From Microbispora corallina (GTDB lineage Bacteria; Actinomycetota; Actinomycetes; Streptosporangiales; Streptosporangiaceae): a DNA stretch of 64,000 bases. The stretch's first letter is position 1. Every line of letters starts with the position of its first letter. The notes beneath the pieces are model-generated. The model was not told the origin of the DNA, searched no databases, and saw only the letters and a program-made list of their open reading frames with translations. The translations under genes were made by a program, and so were the position numbers. Below, piece after piece: positions 32,940-41,218 of this stretch. The stretch is taken from the NCBI RefSeq assembly GCF_016863035.1, contig NZ_BOOC01000003.1, positions 558,001 through 622,000 of the forward strand, in the 5' to 3' direction.

Positions 32940-33918
32940 GCCCGCAGCTCGCCCGCACGACGAGCTCGGTGGGCAGCGTGACCGTCGGCGGCCGGCGTCC
33001 CTGCCGGAAGACCAGCTCGGCGGCGCGGTAGCCGATGTCCTGGGCGGGCTGCGCGATCACCGTCAGCGGCGGGGAGCACAGCTCGGCCCAGGGCACGTCG
33101 TCGAACATCACGAGGGACACGTCCCGCGGTATCCGCACGTCCAGCTCGCGGGCCGCGAGCACGGCCGCCTCTCCCAGGACGTTGCCGCCGGCCAGCACCG
33201 CGGTGACGTCCGGCCGGTGCTGCAGCAGGCCCGCCGCCGCCGCGTAGGCCGAGTCGCGGCTGGCCCGCGCGTGCACGACCAGCTCCGGGTCGGCCGGCAG
33301 CCCGAGCGCCGCGAGGGCGCCCGTGAACGCCGCCACCCGCTGCGACTGCCCGTGCCGGGCCAGGAACGCGATCCTCCGGTGTCCCAGGCCCACGAGGTAC
33401 TCCACCGCGGTCAGGACCCCGGAACGGTCGTCGGCGACCACGCTCGGCACGTCGGCCCGCACCCGGCGATCGGCGAAGACCAGGTTGAGCCCCGACCGCA
33501 GGGCGGGCGCCCACGTCTCCCCGTCGCCGGAGGGGACCGCGATCACCCGGTCCATGCTGTGCTCGATGAGCGTGCCGATCAGCTCGGCCTCCCGCTCGGG
33601 GTCGTCCCCGGTCACCCCCACCGTCACCGGCTCGCCGTACGAGCGGGCGCACGACAGCACGCCGTCGACGAGGCGGGCGTAGAACGTGTCGGTGACGTCG
33701 GGGACCAGCAGGCCGATGCCGCCCGTCCGCTGCCGGCGCAGGTTGCGCCCGAGCGCGCTCGGCCGGTAGTCGAGCCGGGCCGCGGCGGCCAGCACCCGTT
33801 CGCGGGTCTCCGCGCTCGCCGAGCCCCCGGACAGCACCCGGGACACGGTCGCCACACCCACGCCCGCCGCCTCCGCCACGTCCTTGATGGTGACCCTGCG
33901 TGAGATCGGACCGCTCAT
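32929..33918 (-). CDS. LacI-family transcriptional regulator
   Basis: The 329-residue regulator has the LacI helix-turn-helix at its start (VTIKDVAEAAGVGVATVSRVLSG), a hinge (RPSALGRNLRRQRTGGIGLLVPD) and a periplasmic-binding-protein sensor domain (SLVMFDDVPWAELCSPPLTV). The ATG is preferred over an upstream in-frame start because the operator TGGAAACGATTCCA overlaps it. It is divergent from the sugar-ABC ATPase gene, which is the natural target. The ligand is unknown. Confidence 0.88.
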   Translation of the reverse strand: MSGPISRRVTIKDVAEAAGVGVATVSRVLSGGSASAETRERVLAAAARLDYRPSALGRNLRRQRTGGIGLLVPDVTDTFYARLVDGVLSCARSYGEPVTVGVTGDDPEREAELIGTLIEHSMDRVIAVPSGDGETWAPALRSGLNLVFADRRVRADVPSVVADDRSGVLTAVEYLVGLGHRRIAFLARHGQSQRVAAFTGALAALGLPADPELVVHARASRDSAYAAAAGLLQHRPDVTAVLAGGNVLGEAAVLAARELDVRIPRDVSLVMFDDVPWAELCSPPLTVIAQPAQDIGYRAAELVFRQGRRPPTVTLPTELVVRASCGPRR

Positions 33919-33931
33919 GGAAACGATTCCA
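33918..33931 (-). promoter_or_regulatory. LacI operator TGGAAACGATTCCA, autoregulatory
   Basis: TGGAA and TTCCA form perfect 5-nt arms around ACGA, a typical LacI-type half-site pair. It overlaps the regulator's own start codon, so binding would block its transcription or initiation. Confidence 0.5.
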
Positions 33932-34042
33932 GCAGAGTTCCATCGCTCGCGCCACCGGAATCTTGACAGTAGATGGCACTTGGGGGGAAAGTTCTGAAAA
34001 CGTATCCACCTTCCCCCTGTTCCGGAAGTGCGAAGGACTGGC

Positions 34043-35263
<1,221 letters not shown>

Positions 35264-35293
35264 TTCACGACGGGACGCGGGCCCGCCCGGAGC

Positions 35294-36211
35294 TCACCCC
35301 CTCCTCACGAGCGTGGGGACGGGGCTCCCGGCGGGCCCGCGCCGTGCTCCCGCCGCCCGCCACACGGCCACCAGGGCCGCCCCGCCGAGCGCGCAGGCCG
35401 CCGCGGCCGCCCCTGCGGGAAGGACGCCCAGCGCGACCGCGAGGCCGGCCGTCCCCGTGACCGCCGACAGCCCGGTCAGCACGGCCGCCACCGTCCGCGG
35501 TCCCAGCCCCGCCCGGCTCAGCCGGCGGGTGCCGTACGCGCCCGCGCCGACGATCGCCACGAACGCGGGGAGCAGCAGCCCGGCGGCGATCGTGCCGGCG
35601 TCGCGGCCCGCGGTCAGCGCCGTCGCCCCCGCGGCCAGGACGAACCCGGAGAACAGCGCCCCCGACGCGCCCATGCGCGCCCCGGCGCCCCGCGGGACGG
35701 CGAACCCGAGACACGCGCCGCACAGGGCCGCGAGCAGCGCGGCCGGGCCCGGGTCGCCCAGCACGAGCGCCGTCCCGGCGAGGAAGGCGGCCGTCACCGC
35801 GGTCACCGGCGTGAGCGCGCCCCTGACCCGGTCGAGCAGGCAGAACGCGTTCGTCGCCCCCACCAGCCACATCACGGTCACAGGTCCGTCCCACCAGTCG
35901 CCGGTGAACGTGACCTGCACGCCGCACAGCACGACGCCGCCCGCCGCCACCGACTCGACGATGACCCGTACGGCGAGCGGCAGCCCGCCCACCTCGCAGA
36001 TGACGCCGAGCGCGGCCACGGCGCCCGCGGCCAGCGCGATCGCGGTCACCCTGCGGTCGGCCTGCCCCGCCGCGGCGAGGACGGCCGTGGGGGCCAGCGC
36101 GGCCGAGGCGGCGGCCGCGGTCCCCGCGAGATAGGGCGCCCGGCGGCGCGCGGCGCCCGCGAACCGGGCGGCCAGCAGAAAGGCGACGGCCGCCGCGGCG
36201 AGGACCGTCAT
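35294..36211 (-). CDS. WecA/MraY-like membrane protein with lost catalytic residues
   Basis: The 305-residue protein has about 9-10 membrane helices and the phospho-sugar transferase layout: WLVGATNAFCLLDRVRGAL (residues 116-132) matches the family's NAxNLxDxxDGLA block. The essential DD pair is replaced by C72-E73 (GVICEV) and the GDSGS motif by GASGA (181-185, Asp to Ala). A canonical enzyme transfers a sugar phosphate to undecaprenyl phosphate; this one probably cannot. It overlaps the glycosyltransferase gene upstream by 4 nt, so it may be an accessory subunit. ATG start. Confidence 0.7.
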   Translation of the reverse strand: MTVLAAAAVAFLLAARFAGAARRRAPYLAGTAAAASAALAPTAVLAAAGQADRRVTAIALAAGAVAALGVICEVGGLPLAVRVIVESVAAGGVVLCGVQVTFTGDWWDGPVTVMWLVGATNAFCLLDRVRGALTPVTAVTAAFLAGTALVLGDPGPAALLAALCGACLGFAVPRGAGARMGASGALFSGFVLAAGATALTAGRDAGTIAAGLLLPAFVAIVGAGAYGTRRLSRAGLGPRTVAAVLTGLSAVTGTAGLAVALGVLPAGAAAAACALGGAALVAVWRAAGARRGPAGSPVPTLVRRG

Positions 36212-37377
36212 CGGCTGCCCACCCCGGCCCGGGCGGCCCCCCGCAGCGAGCGGTAGAGCGCCTCGGTGTCGGCCACCAGCCGGTCCACCCCGAACGCCCG
36301 GGTGGTCCACCGCCGGGCGGCCTCACCCATGCGCCGGGCGAGGCCGGGGTCGAGCAGCACCTGGACGGTGTGCCCGGCCAGCTCTTCCACGTCGGGGCCG
36401 GCGAGCAGCCCGGTGCGCCGGTCCTGGACGATCTCCGCGACGCTCCCGACCCGGGTGGCGACGACCGGCACCCCGGCCATGCCGGCCTCCACCAGCGACA
36501 CGGCGGTCCCCTCGTTGTCACCGGTCAGCAGCACCACGTCGGCCGCCGCGTACACGGTCTCGACGTCCCTGCGCCATCCGAGGAGGCGGAAGGAGTCCCA
36601 CATCGGCATGACGGCGCGCTCCATGTCCTCCTTCAGCGCGCCGCTGCCGCACACGACGAACCGGCAGCCGGGCACGCGCTCCAGCACTTCGGCGGCCACC
36701 TCGGCGAACCGGTCCGGCCGCTTCATCTTCTTCAGCCGCCCGACGTACGCGACGACGGGCGCGTCCAGCGGAAGGCCGAGCGCCTCCCGCGCGGCCGCGC
36801 GGGTGGGAAGGGGGCCGAGCCGCACGCCCGGCGGGATCACCACGTACTGCTCGGGACGGCCGATGCCGGCCGCGAGCAGGTCGTCGCGGACCTGCGCCCC
36901 GACGGTGACGAGCCGGTCGGTCATGGGCGCGAGGAGCCGCTCGGCGCGGACGTAGACCCGCCGCCGCAGCCCCGGGACGTGCGCGTGCAACTGGTGGCCG
37001 TGGAACGCGTGGATGCGGGCCGCGCCGACGCCGGACGCGCGCGCCGCGACACGGCCGAGGGCCCCGGCCTTGGTGGTCCAGGTGTGGATGATGTGGGGCC
37101 GGAACGCCCGCATGGCCCTGACCAGGCGCAGGAGGGCCCGGTAGTCGTCGATCGGCCGGATCGACCGGCCGAGGCCCGGTATGTGGTGGACCGGGATGGC
37201 CGTGTCGCGCAGCCGCAGATGGTCGCCCTCGCCGCCGTCCACGTGCCCGGTGTACAGACGGTGGTCGAACTCGTCCGGGTTGAGTCGCTCACAGAGCCCG
37301 GCGACCTGGGTGGCGGAGCCACCGACGTTCATCCGGGCGATTATCTCCATGACACGAATCCGGTCGTCCGGTTTCAT
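36208..37377 (-). CDS. GT4 family glycosyltransferase
   Basis: The 389-residue GT-B enzyme belongs to family 4 (GlgA/PimA/WcaK-type): an N-terminal VMEIIARMNVGGSATQVAGLCERL domain, HTWTTKAGALGRVAARASG, then VAYVGRLKKMKRPDRFAEVA and the nucleotide-binding GDNEGTAVSLVEAGMAGVPVVATRVGSVAEIV block. It transfers a sugar from a nucleotide donor to an acceptor on a surface glycan. A GGGAAGAG lies before the ATG. It forms a unit with the WecA-like gene and is divergent from the nucleotide-sugar dehydrogenase. Confidence 0.9.
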   Translation of the reverse strand: MKPDDRIRVMEIIARMNVGGSATQVAGLCERLNPDEFDHRLYTGHVDGGEGDHLRLRDTAIPVHHIPGLGRSIRPIDDYRALLRLVRAMRAFRPHIIHTWTTKAGALGRVAARASGVGAARIHAFHGHQLHAHVPGLRRRVYVRAERLLAPMTDRLVTVGAQVRDDLLAAGIGRPEQYVVIPPGVRLGPLPTRAAAREALGLPLDAPVVAYVGRLKKMKRPDRFAEVAAEVLERVPGCRFVVCGSGALKEDMERAVMPMWDSFRLLGWRRDVETVYAAADVVLLTGDNEGTAVSLVEAGMAGVPVVATRVGSVAEIVQDRRTGLLAGPDVEELAGHTVQVLLDPGLARRMGEAARRWTTRAFGVDRLVADTEALYRSLRGAARAGVGSR

Positions 37378-37530
37378 GCAGGCTCTTCCCTGATCATGTG
37401 GCAGAAGCTAGCCCGCCGTACGACCCGCCACCGGGCGTCCGGACCCCGACGGGAAAGACTTTTCCCTATCCGTGCCCAAGCCTTACACCCGGCGAGTCGG
37501 GCAATGAGGGCCGCGCCGCCGCCGCGTCCC

Positions 37531-37536
37531 TACAGT
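37531..37536 (+). promoter_or_regulatory. -10 box TACAGT, leaderless start
   Basis: TACAGT ends 7 nt before the ATG of the nucleotide-sugar dehydrogenase-like gene. Confidence 0.5.
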
Positions 37537-37543
37537 CGTCCCC

Positions 37544-38764
37544 ATGTCGGAGAAGCTGGTGGTCGTCGGCCAGGGCGCGGCCGGGCTGCCCCTGGCGATG
37601 CGTGCGGTCGAGGCCGGGTTCCGGGTCGTGGGCGTCGACGCGGACGAGTGGCTCGTCAAACGGCTGAACGCCGGGGAGCCCTGCGACGGCGCCGACGAGT
37701 CGGCCCTGGCCGCCGCCCACGCCTCGGGCCGCTACACCGCCACCGCCGGCTACGCCGACGCCGCGGACTTCGACGTGTGCGCGGTGACCGTCCCGGTGCG
37801 GATGCGCGGCGGCGCGCCCGACCTGGACGCCCTGACCGATGTGGGGGAGCGGATCGCCCCGCTGCTGCGCCCCGGCGCCACCGTCGTCCTGGAGTCCACC
37901 GCGTACCCCGGCACCACAGAGGAGTGGCTGGGGCCGCTGCTGGAGGACGGGTCGGGCCTGGCGCCGGGGGAGGACTTCCACCTCGGCTACAGCCCCGCGC
38001 GCCGCGAGCCGGGCAACCCGCGCTGGCGTCTGGCCAACATCCCCCGGCTCGTCTCCGGGGTCGGCCCGGCCGCGCTGGAGCGGGTGACCGCCTTCTACGG
38101 ACGGCTGGTGCGGGAGGTCGTCCCGGTCTCCTCGCCCCGGACGGCCGAGCTCGCCGGCCTCCTGGAGACGGTGTTCACCCACGTCAACACGGCTCTCGCG
38201 AACGAGGTGTCGCTGTTCGCGGCCCAGCTCGGGGTCGACGCCTGGGAGGCGGTGGAGGCGGCCTCGACCCGGCCGTTCGGCTACCTGCGGTTCGCGCCCT
38301 CGCCCGGACTCGACGCCCCCTGCCTGCCGCTGGACGCCTCCCTGCTGCCCTGGCGGGTGCGCCGCGGCGGCGACCGGACCTTCCGCCTGGTGGAGCTGGC
38401 CAACGACGTCAACGAGCACATGGCCGACGAGGTCGTGGCCCGGCTCGGCCGGGCGCTCAACCGCCGCTGCCGTTCGATCCGGGGCAGCAGGATCCTCCTG
38501 CTCGGGCTGACGCCGATCGAGGTGCCGAAGGCGCTGTGCCGCCTCGGCGCCCGGGTGCGGGCGGCCGACCCCGGCGCCGCCGACCTCCTGCTGCCGGCGG
38601 GCATCGAGCTGGTCGAGCCCGCCAACGCCGAGCTCGCCCGGGCGGACGCCGTCGTCGTCCTCAGCGGGGACGACTGCTTCGACTACGACCGGGTCCAGCG
38701 GGCGAGCCGCTTCGTCTTCGACACCCGCGACCGCTGCCGCGGCGCCAACGTGGAGAGGCTGTGA
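37544..38764 (+). CDS. UDP-sugar dehydrogenase-like protein with altered active site
   Basis: The 406-residue protein has the UDP-ManNAcA/UDP-Glc dehydrogenase layout: a Rossmann start (VVVGQGAAGLPLAM), LESTAYPGTTEEWL, a YSPARREPG block and FTHVNTALANEVSLFA. The active-site Cys is present (C260) but sits in GLDAPCLPLD instead of GGHCIPVDP. The Lys of the AELVKLLEN block is Gly here (G205), and the C-terminal FKxxxDDxRxSP motif is missing (GLTPIEVPKALCRLG). It likely binds a nucleotide sugar with changed or no dehydrogenase activity. It is divergent from the GT4/WecA-like genes. Confidence 0.72.
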   Translation: MSEKLVVVGQGAAGLPLAMRAVEAGFRVVGVDADEWLVKRLNAGEPCDGADESALAAAHASGRYTATAGYADAADFDVCAVTVPVRMRGGAPDLDALTDVGERIAPLLRPGATVVLESTAYPGTTEEWLGPLLEDGSGLAPGEDFHLGYSPARREPGNPRWRLANIPRLVSGVGPAALERVTAFYGRLVREVVPVSSPRTAELAGLLETVFTHVNTALANEVSLFAAQLGVDAWEAVEAASTRPFGYLRFAPSPGLDAPCLPLDASLLPWRVRRGGDRTFRLVELANDVNEHMADEVVARLGRALNRRCRSIRGSRILLLGLTPIEVPKALCRLGARVRAADPGAADLLLPAGIELVEPANAELARADAVVVLSGDDCFDYDRVQRASRFVFDTRDRCRGANVERL

Positions 38765-38768
38765 GGAC

Positions 38769-38800
38769 GGCCGCCGCGAGCACGACCCTCAGCGGCGGCC
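38769..38800. terminator. 9-bp hairpin between convergent genes
   Basis: Arms GGCCGCCGC and GCGGCGGCC flank a 14-nt loop between the dehydrogenase-like stop and the last codons of the SDR gene. Confidence 0.5.
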
Positions 38801-39541
38801 GATCCGGCGGGACACCGCGCCGGCGAGCCGGCGGGGGACGTACCTGCCGACGCCCGTGATCAGCTTGTAGCGCGCCGACGGCACGCTCACCCACCGGCCG
38901 AGGGCGAGGTCGCGCACCGCCTCGTCCACCACCCGGTCGGCCCGCAGCCACAGGAAGCGCGGGATGCCCGACACGTCCATGCCGGCCCGCTCGTGGAACT
39001 CGGTCCGCACGAACCCCGGGCACAGCGCCATCACCCGTACGCCGGTCCCGGCGAGCTCCGCCGCGGCGGACTCGCTGAAGTTCACCGCCCAGGCCTTCGA
39101 GGCGCTGTAGGTGCCGCGGGTGAAGAACGCGGCGACAGAGGCGACGTTCACGACGTACCCGCGCTCCTTCGCGATCATGGACGGCAGCGCGGCGCGGGTC
39201 AGCCGCAGCACGGCCTCGCAGTGCAGCCGCAGCATCCGCAGCTCGTCGGCCACGGGGACGTCGAGGAAGCCGGCGCGGTGACCGAAGCCCGCGTTGTTCA
39301 CCAGCAGGTCCACGCCGGAGCGCAGCCGCTCCTCGACGGCGGCCAGGCCCTCGTCCAGCGTGAGGTCGGCCGGCAGGGTCTCGACCTCGACGCCGTAGCG
39401 CTTGTGCAGCGCCTCCGCGGAGGAGGCGAGCCGCTCCCGGTCGCGGGCGACGAGGACGAGCGAGACGCCGTCGGCGGCCAGGCGCCGGGCGAAGGCGGCG
39501 CCGATCCCGGCCGTGGCGCCGGTGACGAGTGCGGTGGGCAT
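38789..39541 (-). CDS. Short-chain dehydrogenase/reductase
   Basis: The 250-residue SDR has TGATAGIGAAFARRLA (NAD(P) binding), LLVNNAGFG, a catalytic Ser in NVASVAAFF and Tyr-x-x-x-Lys in YSASKAWAV, then PGFVRTEF. It reduces or oxidises an alcohol/ketone; the hydrophobic C-terminal part (RFLWLRADRVVDEA...VPRRLAGAVSRRIG) resembles DltE/YqjQ-like classical SDRs. A TACGCT box 6 nt before the ATG suggests a leaderless start. Confidence 0.9.
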   Translation of the reverse strand: MPTALVTGATAGIGAAFARRLAADGVSLVLVARDRERLASSAEALHKRYGVEVETLPADLTLDEGLAAVEERLRSGVDLLVNNAGFGHRAGFLDVPVADELRMLRLHCEAVLRLTRAALPSMIAKERGYVVNVASVAAFFTRGTYSASKAWAVNFSESAAAELAGTGVRVMALCPGFVRTEFHERAGMDVSGIPRFLWLRADRVVDEAVRDLALGRWVSVPSARYKLITGVGRYVPRRLAGAVSRRIGRR

Positions 39542-39547
39542 GCCGGG

Positions 39548-39553
39548 AGCGTA
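39548..39553 (-). promoter_or_regulatory. -10 box TACGCT before the SDR gene
   Basis: On the minus strand, TACGCT ends 6 nt before the SDR ATG, implying a leaderless transcript. Confidence 0.5.
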
Positions 39554-39590
39554 CCGATCCGCGTCGCCAGGTGCGGGCGGTGGCGCGCCG

Positions 39591-39917
39591 CTAGGTGCGG
39601 GCGGTGCGCGCGATCAGCTCCTCGACCTGGGCGTTGAGCCTGGCGGCCCGGGGCCAGCCGGTGTAGAGCGTAAGGAAGACCACGGCCTCCCGCAGCTCGT
39701 CCGGGGTGAGCTCCCCGTTCCGCAGCGCGGTGTCGAGGTGCAGTTCGATCACGTCGTCGAGGCCCTCGCCGACCAGCAGGCCGAGCAGCAGCAGCCGGCG
39801 TTCCCGCATCGACAGCACGGTTCGTGACCAGACCTCGGAGAACATGCGCTCCATCGTCATTCCGAAGAAGCCGTCCGGTCGCTCGCCGGTGCCGTCTCCC
39901 CCGAAGACCTGCTTCAT
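39591..39917 (-). CDS. Carboxymuconolactone decarboxylase-like protein
   Basis: The 108-residue helical protein matches the CMD fold: RERRLLLLGLLVGEGLDDVIELHLDTALRNGELTPDELREAVVFLTLYTGWPRAARL. The conserved Glu and His of the fold are present, but there is no CxxC pair, so it is not an AhpD-type peroxidase. It may be a decarboxylase-like or regulatory protein. The ATG has AGGAG 3 nt upstream. An upstream in-frame extension was rejected for lack of a ribosome site and low conservation. Confidence 0.75.
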   Translation of the reverse strand: MKQVFGGDGTGERPDGFFGMTMERMFSEVWSRTVLSMRERRLLLLGLLVGEGLDDVIELHLDTALRNGELTPDELREAVVFLTLYTGWPRAARLNAQVEELIARTART

Positions 39918-40494
39918 GCTCTCCTGCCCTCCGCGTCGGTCGATCGCGATGTTCCTGACGAGTTGCATCAAGATGTCGTGTTCCACGCAGCAACTCGTTA
40001 CAGACGCGACAGCCGGCCCGAGGGGCGACGACCCCGGAACGGGCTCTCGATTCTCTTCGTACGTGCTGGATGCGGCGCGAACGCTTTTCCCCGCCGCAGG
40101 GATGGGTATCGGCATCGGTGACGAGGTCACCACCTCGCGGGGGCGCGTAATTTGTAGGGACGGAACGGCGGACAGGGAGGCCACCTCTGGACTTCTGGCG
40201 GCGCGCCCGCGCCGCCGCCGCCGGGGCGTGCGGACGTCCGGGCCGCGCGGCGCGCCGGACGCGGGTCGCTGCGCTCCGGGCGGGACCCGGTTTATGATCA
40301 ACCTGTCATTTCTTGAGAAGTCAAGCATTCGGTGCCAAACTTGACGGCGATTCCGTGATCGTGTAACAAAACGAGCCAGTATTCGGGCAAGATTTGGTCA
40401 AGTTTTCCAAGATGGCGTCGGGTTGCCGTGAGATGGATACTTGGAAAACGGGCACTACTACCTCGTAGACCCGCAAAGCGGAGGTTGCGCCCTA
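39918..40494. other. 577-nt intergenic region with repeated TCAAG/CTTGA half-sites
   Basis: No gene was recognised here. The right half (40290-40440) is clearly more AT-rich than its surroundings and carries four copies of the half-site CTTGA/TCAAG: CTTGA at 40312, TCAAG at 40321 (a 5-4-5 inverted pair), CTTGA at 40340 and TCAAG at 40398. This probably holds the promoter and regulator sites for the lipoprotein-FtsH operon. The left half is GC-rich and featureless. Confidence 0.45.
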
Positions 40495-41205
40495 GTGGAA
40501 AGACCGCGGGTAAGGTCCGGGGTGGTGGGAGCCGCCATGGGTACGGTCGTGGCCGCCCTCGTGCTCTCCGGCTGTGCCGGCCCTCAATACACATACGTGC
40601 GCGACGACGACGGGGAGACCTACTTCAAGGTGCCCGCGGCGTGGCGCGAGATCGACCGCAAGACGCTCGACTCGAAGCTCTTCGGCGATCCGGACTCGGC
40701 GACGGCGCAGGCGCAGAAGCAGTCGAACTGGATCGTCGCCTTCGACGCGCACGCGGAGCCGTCGGTCGACCACCTTTTGAGCGGGTCGTCGGGCACCGAG
40801 GACCAGCCGTTCGTGTTCGCCAAGGTGCACAAGCTCAGCGAGAGCGAGCAGAACCAGGTCTCGCTGAACGTGCTGCGCAACTCGATCGGGCTTCCGGTGG
40901 CGATGTCCGACACCGACCGCCAGCAACTGGAGGAGAACCCGGAGAACCCGTTCAAGAACTTCGAACTGCTCGCCGACCAGGTTCTCCCGGCACAGGAGGG
41001 GGTTCGCGGCGTCCGGAGCGTCTTCAACTTCCAGCTCCTCGACGGCCCGGTGCAGACGTTCGACGAGACCGCCTACCTGTCCGCGGACGGCACCCAGATC
41101 TCCACGCTCCTGATCCGCTGCTCGGCGACGTGTTACCGCCAGCGGGCCACCGAAATAGACAACATCGCGCAGTCCTTCAAGGTCAAGCGCCTTCTTAACC
41201 AATGA
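40495..41205 (+). CDS. Lipoprotein upstream of FtsH-like protease
   Basis: The 236-residue protein has a signal with lipobox LVLSGC (cysteine near residue 25) and a beta-rich mature domain (TYVRDDDGETYFKVPAAWREID, DQPFVFAKVHKLSESE, GVRGVRSVFNFQLLDG). It resembles PsbP/LpqN-like actinomycete lipoproteins only in general layout. The GTG start is preceded by GGAGG 10 nt upstream. It is 13 nt from the FtsH-like gene and surely co-transcribed, so it may be that protease's partner or regulator on the outer membrane face. Confidence 0.75.
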   Translation: MERPRVRSGVVGAAMGTVVAALVLSGCAGPQYTYVRDDDGETYFKVPAAWREIDRKTLDSKLFGDPDSATAQAQKQSNWIVAFDAHAEPSVDHLLSGSSGTEDQPFVFAKVHKLSESEQNQVSLNVLRNSIGLPVAMSDTDRQQLEENPENPFKNFELLADQVLPAQEGVRGVRSVFNFQLLDGPVQTFDETAYLSADGTQISTLLIRCSATCYRQRATEIDNIAQSFKVKRLLNQ

Positions 41206-41218
41206 AGGAGCCCCTTAT

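Noticed and set aside
40441-40494. Longer N-terminus (TTG start) for the lipoprotein before FtsH
   Set aside because: It would bury the signal peptide behind 18 residues; the GTG gives a proper n-region and a GGAGG site.
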